From Sphagnum magellanicum (lineage: Eukaryota > Streptophyta > Sphagnopsida > Sphagnales > Sphagnaceae), in NCBI GenBank assembly GCA_021904315.1, contig CM038912.1:4117061-4181060 (forward strand): DNA of 64,000 nucleotides, read 5' to 3'. A model generated the notes under the pieces. The model was not told the origin of the DNA. It saw only the letters and a program-made list of their open reading frames with translations, and searched no databases. This document shows positions 48,601-63,995 of the stretch, in pieces. How positions within the stretch are numbered: the first letter of the stretch is position 1; each line of letters starts with the position of its first letter. The position numbers and the translations under genes were made by a program.

Positions 48601-49483
48601 TCTATTTCTGACCCAGAAATCGGTACCAGGTTTAGGGTTTAAGGTTTCATCATGTATATCACCTGCGTACTCCATGCCAAACACAGAACCCAATTTTTTG
48701 AAGTGTGAAAATATATGTTTACTTTGCATCTTCATGTGATACAATTCTAGTTACATCATTTTTCAATTATGTCATGAATTGCACCCTAAACCCTATTATC
48801 ACAGAATAATTCTATCATCACACTCGATCTTTGCACAAAGAAATTTTGTTGTTACACATTTTTATGATGCTCAAAATTATGGGTGATGAAAATGCATATA
48901 CATGACATCATCATATTTGTCAAAGTTATACATTAATTGCATACACTAATTGCAAAATATTTTTCACATGCACAAACCTCAAATGTTATTGCATTTCAAA
49001 TGTTATTGCATAATATAGAAACAAAAGTGTGTGATGATAAGATTTTTGTGCAAGGATACAAAAATCCCAACATGAAACAATAAGGAACGACAATAGAGAA
49101 TACAAATACGAGAATAAAAGAATTTCAATGGTAGGTCCTTCTAACCTATTAGCTTATGCTTAGCATGTGTCATTTACCTTAAAATGCAAGCCTCAAGATA
49201 ATGAATTTGATGATAATTCCATCATCATAAAAGAATTTGTAGAATTTTATTTTATTTTCTTTTTGAAGTGTATGTAGAGGGTGCCTTACCCTTGTTATGA
49301 TTTTTGTCTCAAAAGTGGATGGCACCTTATATGGAAGGCTCCTCAAAATGAGTAACCTTACAACTAAGGTGTCTCTTCTCTTTCTCAAACGAAAGCAAAG
49401 CTGTTCAAAATTGCTCACCTAATGTTTATGTTGGGTAAGGACCTCAATGAGGACAGTTTTGAGCATTTGGGGTGTGTTTCTGA
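45671..49483. other. Intergenic, no gene supported
   Basis: Frames at 46870-47079 (70 codons, starts with ATG, no known motif) and 48083-48286 are the only ones of note. A CA microsatellite lies at about 47806-47824. GAGGGCATTACTAGA-AAGGGCC occurs twice in tandem at about 48011 and 48057. The rest shows nothing. Confidence 0.4.
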
Positions 49484-49658
49484 TTGGTCTATCATAATGA
49501 TTGGTCGAGGTGGTTTGCTATTAGTAATCTCCCACCTATTTGCTGTCCCAGTTTTAGTTTCATGGGTGGGGTTCCAAAAGAGTAAGACATAAACTAAACT
49601 TGGATGTGAAAAATATTTTCACAGAGTCACATATTCAGCACCGCTGGAGATGCTCTTA
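49484..49658 (+). mobile_element. MITE fragment, family 1 copy c
   Basis: It resembles the second half of the 15755-16085 element: GCTATTAGTA, then CAGTTTTAGTTTCATGGGT, AACTTGGATG, and the terminal AGCACCGCTGGAGATGCTC. Its internal GATTGGTC-GAGGTGGTTTGC block is shared with the inverted copy at 52470-52775. Confidence 0.6.
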
Positions 49659-51435
49659 GTAATCTACAATTGTTTAGAGTCACAATTACATGTTTTATGG
49701 GTGAGGCATGAGAAATAATTATTCAAGCATCTCGGATGTGAGAATTATTGTTGGAGGCCCAAATGCTGAGTACGAGTATAGCTAGTTTATTAAGAGGTAC
49801 CCATGTTGGTACCTATGTTGTGTGGGTATATCTTTTCCTTTCATATATCTTTCAAGTATGGATAAAATATATTATTTATTATAATGTATTATCCTCAAAT
49901 CAACATACCTTAATGAAACACATTCCAAAGGGTGTGTAAATATGAAAATTATCACTTTATTCATAAGCTTGGATATATGTTAGAATTATCCATATCCATA
50001 GCTTGATATGTTTTGACATCAAGTAAAACAAATTAGGATAAATTTGATTTAAGGCTTAAATTTTGTTAGTTCAATTAATTAGATGAAGTTTCTTTTTTTT
50101 TTCCCTTGAATTAGCCACTTTGATTGGCTCATCACAAGAATAAATAAATAAAACAAAAAGTCAGAAAGCTCCTCATCATCCAAAGACATCTCCCCCATGC
50201 TACTCTATCATACCATAGTCCACTAAACTTTTTTCAAATGACACTCTCTACTTTCGGAGGGTGCCATTTTTGGTCATTGAAAATTGCATCGTTCCTCTTA
50301 ATCGAAATTGCCCTTAGAGTGATTCCTCATAATAAAGACCATAGCTCAGCACAACCAACCAAGTGGTCAAGGGAAATGGTTGGCTAGGCTGGAATGGTGC
50401 ATGTTGGCAAACCATAAGAGAGCCCCCAAGATCTCTCATTTGGAATCAAGTGCGGGAGAGCTTGGTCTAAGATGGTGAAGAAGGTGAGGTTCAAAAGTCC
50501 AAGCACACACATGCAAGTAATCTTAGCATCTAATTTCTGGTGGAATACAATTGTGCAAGCCACTACTAAGGAAGGATTCCATGAAAAGAGGGTTGTTGAA
50601 TTACTTGCAAAGGGCTGGGTTATAGTGGTTGATGTTGGGTCACATGAGGAACATAAGTTTATCTCGTGGGAAGAGATGAAAAAGGAAATTTGACCTTTTT
50701 GTTATTGAGGAGCCTGCTTATGGAAGGATAATGAGTAAGTTGGAATATCCATGGAGGCAAAATTTGTAATCTAATGGGGGAATTGTCATATGAATGGGTA
50801 AGATTGTTTTAGGATAACAAAGTGATGCAGTCACAATAACCCATATCATAGTAAGTGTAACATTTGTTTGGTTTTTTCATGTTTTAAAGTTGTGATTTAA
50901 TTTGATTTTGAAATTATAATATTTTTTTATTTAATTATATTTTTAAATATATCATGAAAATATGTGAATTAAATAAAAATGAATTCAATGAATAAAAAAT
51001 AACAAAAGACTCATTAAGTATTGTAATGTTTATTTTTAATTAGTAAAAAGACTTATAAATGGATTTAATTTTTTTTATAAATAACATTTTTTGTCAAATT
51101 TTTAACATAAATCTTACAAAAAATAGTATGAATTTTTTTTTAAAAAAAATTTAAAAATTCAAACATTTTTTCAAAAAAAAATTTAAAATATTTTTTTCAA
51201 AAAGTAGTCACAAAAATAATTTAAAAGCAAGTGGGTGTGATTCGTGTTATCCCATTTGCACCCATGGGTGCAAAATTTACAATTTTATTTGAGAATTGCT
51301 CTATCAATGAATGGGTAGAATTATTTTAGAATAACAAAGTGGTGCCAACTTGTTTATTCCCAACCTCCCAAACCTTTAGGCCAAAGTGTTGTAGGACTAC
51401 TTAGATGGTGGAACTACATGATGTAGCAAAGGTTT
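49659..51435. other. Intergenic, one small open frame
   Basis: A 73-codon frame with a true ATG (50472-50693, plus) reads ILASNFWWNTIVQATTKEGF and ends EEMKKEI. I do not recognise it; it could be a fragment of a mobile element. The remainder is AT-rich. Confidence 0.3.
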
Positions 51436-51498
51436 ATGCAATGGGTCAACAATCAATGGTTCTCTCCAACATCCATGGGGATAAGCTTTCCACTAAGG

Positions 51499-51715
51499 TC
51501 TCATAGAAGGTGTGAAGGTTGGATGATGGTTCAAATGCTCTCCCACATTCATGAGGATAAGGCTTCACTAGGGTCTCATAGAAGGTGTGAAGGTCGGATG
51601 GTTCAAATGCTCTCCCGTGTCCATGAGGATAATAAGGCTTCACTAGGGTCTCATAAAAGGTGTGAAGGTTGGATGGTTCAATTGAGTGTGACCCAAGTCA
51701 CCATAGGTGACAACT
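51499..51715 (+). repeat. Three tandem copies of a 75-bp unit
   Basis: The unit TCTCATAGAAGGTGTGAAGG, GGATGGTTCAAATGCTCTCC and CATGAGGATAAGGCTTCACT begins at 51499, 51574 and 51649. Because 75 is a multiple of three, frames stay open on both strands (51436-51720 plus, 51643-51446 minus), which explains the small ORFs without requiring a gene. Confidence 0.75.
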
Positions 51716-52327
51716 TTTGACAAGTCATATGAGATAAATTTGAGAATCGTTACTATATCGTAAAAGTGGTAAGCGGGTGTGGTAATGATATATTTCAAAG
51801 GGAAGACCCTCGAATTTTGAAGGTCATAACTTTCGTGGTACTTAATTGAATTAGATGATTCAAAAGCTTATTGAAACGCTCAAAATTTTATTAAAAAAAA
51901 ACTCCATCATCAACCAAGTGTCAACTATGATACCACTATCTTTCGATACATTAAGTGTTCATTTATAGACATGTTAATAATCAAGGATGAATCAAACACT
52001 TTGGGTTTTACATTTTGACATTGGATTTAATCTTTGAAAATTGCTTAAATTTTTTCAAAATGTGCAATTTTCCTTCATTTTTAGTTATACTAATAAACAT
52101 ACATACCCATAATTTAACCCCAAAAGGGCAGGGTATATGATAGGGGTACATGGACCCTACCCATCTATTAAAAAAATTCATTTTTGTAACCTGATGAAAA
52201 AATTTGAGTGTTAATATACTCTTTCCAAATGGAGAAATCAACTGGAACAAATAAATATATACCCTTATCCAAGGATATATCCCAAATAATATACTCACAC
52301 AACAATGGTCCATACATTAACCTTTTT

Positions 52328-52775
52328 GAGTGAAGCCTCTTAGTGGCCATATTAAGAACAAAAAAACTTAGATTTAAACCCACAGACCTTGATTTAGTCT
52401 AAGGATGAGATCTTTGTAATATTTAAAAATAATTTAAATGGATTTTGGGATTTTTATCACGGTACCAACCACCGTGGGTGCTACACCCAAGGCCTAGTAT
52501 GTGTGCCCTGCAAGACTTTCTCACATCCAAATTTTAGTTATTTACATTTTTCAAACCACACCCATATATTAAAACCAGGGGCTGCAAATAGGTGGGAGAC
52601 TACTAATAGCAAACCACCTGAACCAATCATTATGATTACCCAATTCGAAACAGTGACCAGCAGACAGATCATATTTATTACACTCTTCTGTGACATCAAT
52701 TTAGCTCTGGTGTGCCCTTTACCGACTTCAGCAAACTGTGCAAAAATGCTGGGCCAAAACCATTTTGTAGACCCA
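52328..52775. mobile_element. Lone foldback arm joined to an inverted family 1 MITE (copy d)
   Basis: 52328-52440 matches the right arm of the 16954-17275 foldback element (GAGTGAAGCCTCTTAGTGGC, then TTGATTTAGTCTAAGG, ending TAATTTAAATG). From about 52470 to 52775 the minus strand matches the family 1 MITE, including CCCAGCATTTTTGCACAG, which is also in copy b at about 15856. The two element types lie side by side here as they do at 15755-17275. Confidence 0.6.
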
Positions 52776-53305
52776 CACTCGAATGTTTCAACTTAATTTT
52801 AATTTTAAGTTTGGAACTGGGGAAGGTGTTTCACCAGATACCTGGCTTTCTCTAAATTGACCCACAAAAGTGCATTTGAAGAGGAGATAGGGTAGGGGCC
52901 TTAAATTTGCAGCTTGTTTTTGGGCTTACTTCACTACAACAAAACAAAACATGGGTGCATTCCTTGGTGCAATTATTAGTAACCTTGGCAAGTATATCTT
53001 TTTAATTATTAATCATTTTTCATATTTAATAATAACGGAGTGTCAAAGCTATATATGAAGGGCTTGAAGCAGAATTGAAGCACCTTTAGAACATTTTGTG
53101 AAGAAATATTAAATTTGGTTGTGAAAATTTTGACTTTCAAAAGACTTTTCTTCAAAATGATTTAACATATATATATATATATCTGAAAAGCTCTTGGTAA
53201 AATCTTTTAAATCATAGGTTTTAATTTTTTTAATAATTTGAGATCTGAAAAAGAAAAGACGAGTCATTAAAGATTGGATTTCCAAACAAATTCCATAAGA
53301 ATCAA

Positions 53306-53339
<34 letters not shown>

Positions 53340-54947
53340 ATGCAAAATTTTGCAACTTGACAAAAGAAAAAAGAGTGAAATGTTTAGTGAATTGGGCCCA
53401 AATTTCCTCGAAGGCTGGATACTACAGGTGTGTTTTTACAGCTATTTTATGCCTGAAAATCAAACAACATGTGCAATAGTTTTGCCTACTATTGGGTCCC
53501 ATTTGGCTTTTTGTAGGTGTAATGAAAGTCCAAACATGCAAGAACACTTTTATTTATGTATATAAATAGAGAGAGAGAGAGATATATATATATATTCTTA
53601 AAATATTATTTATTTGTATTATTTTATAAAAATATTCTTTGAAAAAATTAAAATTTGAAAAAACATGGCAAAGAGATTGTTTATTTATAGAAAGGAAAGA
53701 TGTTTTACGCAAACATGGTTGACATGGAATATGAAGCTATAGTAAGAAACTTATTAGGATATAGCATCATCTTCCTATTTGTCGACATATAAAAGAGACT
53801 TGTAACTTGTAGAGTAGTTAGGCTATACTCCAAAAAATCCCCTTGTATCCATTATAAATTTATTGATGAATGAAATGAGACTTGGTGGTACCTATAATTG
53901 TACCAAAGGTGTACTAGATATGTACTGAAGGGAAAAGGTATTGGCACTCCTAAAGCATCTTTCTTCTAAAAGTTAGCAAAATATGGGGAAATTTCCTAAT
54001 GTATTCAGAGCCCGGAGAGCATCCAATATTCATCAATATCCCTTCTACAAAAGAGGATTTAAAACCTACTTCTTCCAAGCAAGAGGGATCTTACACCTAC
54101 TTATAGGTCTTACACACACACACTCTCTCTCTCTCTCTCTCTAAATCCTATAAGTAGGCGTAAGATCCATCCCTATTCTTAAAGAATCTTACATCTACTC
54201 TTTTAGAGTAAGGAGGGATCTTAAGTGGCTTTTGGGTGTGTGTGTCTATATGTCCATGGTCAATGCACAAGTAGAGAGATTTGACTAATTTTATTTTTTT
54301 TAGGTTTTTTTGTGAAAGTTTCCAAGTAAATCCTAATAAATATATATTTGTATTGCCTTTCCCCTTGTTTGCAAGCAAAGGCCTTTTTATGTATGAATAA
54401 ATTATTTTGGTGTGTTATGATGGCATGTCACCTTATTTGACATTTATGAGGAAATTCTTTGTTTACCGATTATTTATTTATTTTCTTTCCCCCATGCACT
54501 CACTACCCCCAATATTCCCGGAGTGTTGGATTCACCACTTCCAACTCACGTGTTTATTTATGTTTTTTTTAAAAAAAATTCCTTGCTTGCCGATTCTTTT
54601 TCCAACATCACCCATATAATAATATTATTATTATTTTTGCAATATTGGCCACTTGTAGTGTGATGGGTTTTGTGTGGGTTCTGGGAATTCCACAACTTCA
54701 ACCTAGCCTTCCAAAATTGTACATTGTGTGTGTAGTCGGCCTTCTTCACCCCAGCCTCACACACATGATAAGTTGGTACTAAGGTAGTTGAACCTAATAC
54801 TGCACATTTGAGAACATGCTTTGAAATATTCTCCTGGTACAAAAACATTCACCACCCAAAATTCGGTATAAAACATTATGTTATGTTGATCACAAAACCC
54901 AATTTTCAGAATGTGCAAATCTGATACCTATGTGAAAATATGTGGCC

Positions 54948-54978
<31 letters not shown>

Positions 54979-57885
54979 CACGTATGTATGTATATGTGTG
55001 TCGTCCATATATCTCAATGTATCATTTGAGTTCATCGTTTTCCATTTACCCCATGATTGCACACCTTATACCCAAGATGATTATTTCGTTTACAAGACTG
55101 TAATTGTTGTTGTGCAAGGATAGGGAAATTTGCAATAGTAGGTCTTTTTAACCCTAGCATGAAAGAATGTAAAAAAAGTGATGACGATGATGATGACAAC
55201 AAAGAGAGACACCCATTTGGACAATTGGCATCCCTAACCTTGCTAGCACAAGTATGCAAGAAGTTGGTAGTGTCCACAAGTCCACTACTAAGGAATGCGA
55301 AGCCACATGGAAAAAGTGCATGATAATTTGTTTGTGGTGATGTTGAATTGGAGTCAGAGAGTTAAAGACTAAAGACAATTGCAATGCACAAGGATTCTCC
55401 TAAAGTGCAAGTCAAGGGCATGTGGCATGACCAATAATTCATCATCATCCATGCTTACCCATTTGCATGAAGGTTGACATTGCTTGCATTATAGGGTTAA
55501 CATTTGGTGCTTGCGACCGTTTACCTCTTATCTCGGGCTCCCCATGGAGCAAAAAGGACGAGGAAGAGCAAGGAGGTTGGTTACTATTTGACCAATGTTT
55601 TCACTACATGAATAGCAATGTTTGAGTTTTCCCTTCACTCAAACCCACCAAATTGCTAAAGAACATAAGTAATTTTAATAGGGGTGGTAAACAACAAACA
55701 TAGGAACTTGAGCTTTTGTGATGGAAACCATGGAAAGCTTTTTGTGGTTGCCATAGAGTTTTTCTCAAAGTCACACTATTAGGGTCACACAATTAGGGGG
55801 TGAGAACAGGCATTTTGGCATATAGGGCATCAAAGCCACAACTGGGAATGAAAATTTTACAAAATGAAATAACTGGGATGCAAATTAGTTTTTTCCACCA
55901 ATTTTGGTGATAAACTGAGTTTCATAGTGTCTTTCCTTTTTCCTGAGCTCCTCCACTACGTCCACATATATTTTCATTGCTCCTACCTGTACAACTACTA
56001 TAATTTTAAGCTCCATGGTGCTGCTGCGTACTACCAGCGATGAGCAACTTTCTTTTTTTTTTCTTATGATTTTCAAAAATTTATCATTATTTAGGTCAAT
56101 GTCAGATTTCATTTAAATTAATATGCAATTCATGGACATGAAAAGATGCATGCTATTTTGTTTTTTCCTATCCATGTCGGTGGATAGGAGAAAGGAGTGA
56201 GATACTATTAAAAAGGATATAATTATTAAGAAAGTTAATAAAAAAGAAGCAAATATTTAAAAAGAAATGAAGTAATTGGGATTGAAAATGAGATAGTTAT
56301 TTGTTAAATTGTCTTTGGAATGGTCCATGGACAACCATACAAAGGACTCCAAAAAATCCAAAATATATCAGTTTTGATACTCATCATTGGAATCACTTTT
56401 GAACCTTGTGCATTAACTGCTGAGTTTCAACATTTCATGCTGAGATTTAATAAACTTTCCTTACTTTGAATACCACTGTAAGAGGGGATAGGGGGTGAAA
56501 GCAAGCTCAAAGTGATCGGTGAAGATGGGATGACTTTACAGATAACTCTAATGTTTATCTAACATAAAGTTAGTTTTTTGGTCAATCATCCTCTAGTTAC
56601 CAATAGTTGTGTCAAACCACTTTAGATGGGTGTAATTATGTGATTGCATATTTAAAGTGCTATAGAGTGAACCCACTCTCATGGGGTGATGGGTTGATGG
56701 AAGTTTCAATTAGATTAGATAATTCAAATGTGCATTAACATGTCATCATCAACAATCTTCTAGCTACTAGAAGCTAATTGCATGTCTATTGAAGTAATAA
56801 GGTCATGAGGAAATCACTTGATTTAAAATAAAAATAAAAATGGGTTTTCATGTCATTACTTTGGAGGTAAATTAATAAAAATAATAATACAACATATTAA
56901 GCCCGTGAGAAACCTTGAAAATATTAATTTAAAGAAATGAAAATTGAAAATATATATGATTAATGAAATGCAGTGGTGAAGCCTTTTCGTGCATAATGTG
57001 GAATTAGTTATCCTTATTGTCCACTTTAAGAATGTGATAGATTTGGATTTTTAACACGAGCAAGTGCTAGTTCCCCACTCAACATCTCAATTGACACCTT
57101 TGTACACTTTATATTTATAAGCATTTTGACATAAACAAAGGGTTAAGTTTGAGATATTTTCTTCATTTAAATCATTTTATATCTTTAACAATTGCAAAAA
57201 TTTATCATGTGTATTCATAAGATCAAATTCTTGATATTCACCTAGTTTATAAATAGATAAAATCAAAATCCTTTTTGAATACAAGGAGGTTACCCAATTA
57301 ATAGAAGTATCTACTTACTCAAGAATAGGCTATGTATGCTTGTAATAGAACACTTAAGAGACCCAAGATTGGTTAATTCACATGCGCACCATTCTTGCAT
57401 TGCACTTTGCATAAGGTTTAATTGTACCCTTGTAACATTTGTTGTGTGTACTTGCCATGCCACCATAAACTTAATGTAGTTGCATCCTTCACTTCTTAGT
57501 ATGCATAAAACCATTGATGGAAATATTCAAAATAAGTTGAGATTGCATCTAGTATTGCCATTTAGTGACATACATCATTCAATGCATATTTCAATACATA
57601 TTTAGGTGATCAAATTTTATTAATAATTAGTCAAAATAAGAATAAATTTCTTAGTGTAGTTGGAGGTCATCTTATATTTATGAATATCCCGATAGAAAAG
57701 AGGAGGGACTTACACCTAGTATTTAGTAGAGTATGTGGGACCTTTCCTTTGCCTTGTGCTTTGCATTGGGTAGGGCCTACAAGTAAGGGAGATGGGAGAC
57801 AATTCCAAGTTGCAAGATCACATTCAACTACCACCTTACTATAGGTTCCTTATTTTTGGAATGCTTGACCTTTTAGCTTTACCCT
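52776..57885. other. Intergenic, repeats and microsatellites, no gene seen
   Basis: Noted are a 30-base T run (53308-53337), GA then TA runs at about 53568-53596, CA then CT runs at 54110-54142, TA then GA runs at 54947-54977, and AAAATA repeats at about 56826. At about 53788-53880 a TATAAAAG followed by T-rich sequence and AATGAAATGAG resembles the promoter and R region of a copia LTR, but no ends were found. Open frames lack motifs. Confidence 0.4.
54086..54168. repeat. Perfect-type hairpin with 22-bp arms
   Basis: GGATCTTACACCTACTTATA-GG (54086-54107) is mirrored by CCTATAAGTAGGCGTAAGAT-CC (54147-54168) with one mismatch. The 39-base loop is a CA then CT microsatellite. It may be a short foldback element. 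Confidence 0.7.
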
Positions 57886-59599
57886 ACACAAGAACCCACC
57901 TTGAAAACATATTCAATGGCTCTTAGAGCAAGTATTGCAAACTTGCCCCTTATGCATACACCACATGAAATCCCCAAATCTTCAATAATTAATTGCTAAC
58001 TAGGGTAACTAGGCCCATCTCCAAACATTGGCCAGTAATTGAATGGCCTTTATTATTCATAGTATGGCCATTCAACAATCATGAATAAGTCTTTGATTTG
58101 TTCATGTGCAATGCCTAAAATTGAACATCCAATTTAAAAAAAAATTGTTTAGAGTTTTTTTAGCATATGACTAACATGCAACTTTTGTTATATTTTATGG
58201 GGTTGGGTAGGGCCCAATAAAACATGAACTTGACTTCCCTTGTGTGTGGATATGTTTGGTGATGGGTTGTCAACTCTCACATTCTAGAACAAAGCATTTG
58301 AGTTGAAGTCTCGGGATACATAAGAGGCTAATCCTTTTAGTGTTTTGTTACATGTGACTTTTGAACCAACATTTTTAAAAAATTGACTAGGAAAACCCAC
58401 AATGTTTGGACATGGGGTGAATTGAACCATATTTAAGAAGGGGTTGGGAGCACACAAGGTTATGTAATATGGGTGTTACTTGGGGGGCCTTTTTAGAAAA
58501 AATTCTAATAGCACAAACAAATAAATTGCTTGGTTGTGGGTGGTGGACTATCGCATTAAAAGCAATGATACAATGGACCATTGATGAGCACAAACAATTT
58601 TAGTCTTACAATGCACAAATATCCCCAACAATAATTATACAACCCTAAAACAATATTGTTTTTGGATCATACAAACCAAAGGAGTAAATGAACAACCTTA
58701 AAGTAGCATGCCTTTGCTTATATTTTGAACACTTTGAACAAAATTTGAACAAGTGCTTCTTTGTATAGTAGAATTCATGTGAACATCATCTCACTCATTT
58801 CTAGAAATCTCACTTCCAATTTTTTCAATTCTCAAATATGTCTTCCTTACCAAATAGTTAAAAAATGAGTTATAACATTTTTGAAAAAATCTTTAAAAAT
58901 GAGTTGTAATATTTTTTTTAACTTCTAATTCCTTGTGTGGTTGTGTTGGTAGATAAAATAGAATTATGCATTCCATACCTAAAATTGAAGCACATAAAAG
59001 GTTAGATTCCAAAAGTGTAAGAGCACAATTGTCCAAGCACAATTTAGAATAGAAAGGTCAAAAAACCACAAATTTAAAATTGGGCACATCAATTACAAAT
59101 TGAGATTTACTCCAACAATTTGCATAACAATAACAATTGTCAAAGTGTGAAGACTTTGAGGACTTCCATGCTCTCATGTTTTCATATGGCAATCTACATT
59201 GGCATGCACGCCAACATTATCTTGACCTAACTAATTTTTTATTTTCTTAGTTTGATTTCAAGAAAAACAAAAAGATATCTTTGGTGAGTCCTCAATGCAT
59301 GGCCCTACTTGTTAGAGGTCGGGGCTAGGTGGGGTTGGGCCATCATGAACCTCAATGTGCCTTAGAGGTAAAGAACTAATATGTTGGATTAGTCAACATT
59401 AAACAACAAAAATTATCCATCGGAACTTGCACTAGAGGAAACACCAAGAACACCAAATGTTAATAATACTCTCACTAACAAACAACAAATGGAGATGGAT
59501 AGATTAGGCATTGGAGCAAGCCATGTAAGTAGTTGAAAGAAGGAAATGTTCAATGAGGAAGGCTACCAAGTCATGGAATATATCACTTACTTTTTCTTT
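57886..59599. repeat. Long direct repeat, copy 2
   Basis: Same sequence and orientation as 1-2028. It lacks the block equal to about 1159-1476 of copy 1 (junction at 59027-59028) and has an extra 28 bases or so near 59334 (GGGCCATCATGAACCTC). Both copies end in ATCACTTACTTTTTCTTT. The left edge matches the first base of the window, so the true left edge of the repeat is not seen. Confidence 0.85.
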
Positions 59600-59690
59600 C
59601 TCACCATTTGAATGGCAAAACATGATCTAGGAAAATGGGGGCATCTAGAGTGTTAATAGATAAGGAGGATGCATCAATGGTTACATGGAT

Positions 59691-59946
59691 TTTAGGTATG
59701 CACCCATGTAAGCTATCAATATATCTAATACAATTGAAGATTTAAAGGTTGCAAAGTTGACACAAATAAAGCCCAACACCATTTTGGAAAGGAGTACTAA
59801 ATAGTTGGTGATATTGGTTTTAGGTATGCACCAATGTAAGGTATCAATATGTCTAATACAATTGAAGATTTAAAGGTTGCAAAGTTGACACAAATAAAGC
59901 CCAACACCATGTTGGAAAGGAGTACTACATAGTTGGTGATATTGGT
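59691..59946. repeat. Tandem duplication, period 128 bp
   Basis: TTTAGGTATGCACC at 59691 recurs at 59819; both copies run through CAATTGAAGATTTAAAGGTT, ACACAAATAAAGCCCAACAC and GGAAAGGAGTACTA to GATATTGGTT. Read as protein, parts resemble a plant transposase-like sequence with WYWF, but stops break every frame, so no gene is called. Confidence 0.75.
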
Positions 59947-60059
59947 TCAAGAAAAAAGCATTTGGAAATCAGCATTCAACAAGTGAAAAGATTATATGTT
60001 TGCAAAGCATAAGGTATGACCGACAATTTGTTCAACTCCTATAAAAACTTGTAAGCATT

Positions 60060-60425
60060 GTACAAACTTTAAAACTTAAAACCATAATTGTTAAACCCAA
60101 AACCCTATATATTAGGTAACACATAATTCGCATAAATGATGTGAACTTGAATCATAAAACCATAAGCTTAAAACTCAAACTCAAACCTTAAATTTAAAAC
60201 CCTAAAACTTAATCCCTAATATTTAACCCCAAATCTTAAACCCTTAGACCAAAAATAAATAAAAATTCCATACCCCTAAACTTTGTACTAGGTAGCTCAT
60301 AGTTCACCTAAGCTGTGTGAATTTGAACATTAAACCCTAACCCTAAAACCTAAACCCAAATATTGAAACTTAAAACCTTAAACCATAAATCCTAAACCCT
60401 AGATCCATAAAATGATTACCCCTAA
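60060..60425. repeat. Degenerate telomere-like CCCTAAA array
   Basis: Many imperfect CCCTAAA or CTTAAAC units (for example AAACCCTAAC, CCTAAAACC, AATCCTAAACCCTAG) fill the stretch, with two larger subrepeats beginning GGTAACACATAATTC (about 60115) and GGTAGCTCATAGTTC (about 60292). It is interstitial, not a chromosome end, since an intact gene follows. Confidence 0.65.
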
Positions 60426-61667
60426 ACTTTACACTAAGTAACCTAGAGTTATCTAGACTACTTGAAGCAAGTCCCCAGTCTTTGGCTTTTATCCCTGGTT
60501 CAAAGTTTTTGTCTCCCATTTAAAGCAACATTGTGAATAGTTACAAATTAGATGTGAAACAACAAATTGAGGAACAAAAACATGAGTATTTTGTTCTTTC
60601 CATGTGTTCTTTTTTCCTCATTCAATGAGTGTTGTTTCTTAAGTACTTCCGAAAAGAAATCAAGCCACTATTTAATAGAGATATGTGTAAAGTGACCCTC
60701 TTCTTATAGAGAGAAAGCAAACACAAAACAATAGCTCTGAATCTCAATATTGTTTTCATTCAACTGAGATTGTCCATATAGTAAGACAATGTCATCAAGC
60801 ACAGTGTCAAAAGCGCTCGCATATTGTACATTTTGACCACACATACAACACCGTAACACAACAGTGCCACACATCAAGTTTGGGTTTTGCATCTCAATTA
60901 CACACTGATGGAATTCTGAGGAGAACTCAATCCAGGGATCATTGAGTGTGCAGCTGCAAAGGTGCAAGCTTGGAGCTTCGCCATCAATGTAATGACCACT
61001 GCAAGTTTTTTCCATCGTGTGCCTCTGAACACACATTACACCAGACTTCCAGAGTTGTGAACCAACAGCAACCATTTGCCTTCACACAATCTGCACAAAC
61101 AACAACTGAGTTTGATCAACAGACAATTTAGTGTAGAGTTCTTGATTGCTTCTGTTTTGCTTGACCCTATATGAAAATCAATTTTGCCAAAAAAATTCAG
61201 CAGAGGATTGGAAACATGTACCTGAGAAAAAGAATCGACTTTGACTTGATCACTGCCTTCATTTGGAGTTACCATGGGAGGCAACATGTACACAATGACA
61301 CATCTGCTGGAACAGCCTGGTTTTTGTTTCTTGATCACGCTCCTTATAACTTCAAACCATCACATGCATGGAAAGCAGGTTGGGATCTGGAATGGTTACA
61401 GATTATGACTGATGGTCTCTCCATAAGATGCATTGATTGTATTCCATTTGTAAGGAAAGTAAACCCACATTAGCAGAAGATGGAGAATAATAGACAGAAA
61501 GAAGAATTCACCTTCTATAAGAGCTTGGAATTCTTGAGTTTAGGGAATGGGAAGGTTGAATACAAGGGGGGAGGAAAAAGTCTCTCAGCACCCAATAGTC
61601 GACACAGTAGTTGTCAAGCATGGAAGTGAACCCAGAAATGCATCCACATCCATGGTGCCTTTGGGAT
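60426..61667 (-). other. 3' flank of the IRE1 gene
   Basis: The minus strand downstream of the IRE1 stop has a 123-codon frame (61075-60704) with Cys-rich parts but no motif; it may be 3' UTR or chance. No AATAAA was assigned. Confidence 0.3.

Positions 61668-63995
<2,328 letters not shown>

Noticed and set aside
51436..51720. 94-codon frame with internal repeats
   Set aside because: A 75-bp tandem repeat keeps frames open on both strands by arithmetic; nothing else points to a gene.
53788..53880. Copia-like LTR promoter segment
   Set aside because: Only the TATAAAAG and T-rich/AATGAAATGAG layout suggests it; no TG/CA ends, primer site or pol motifs were found nearby.
60704..61075. 123-codon Cys-containing frame downstream of IRE1
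   Set aside because: No Cys spacing of a known zinc domain and no splice signals; more likely 3' UTR or chance.
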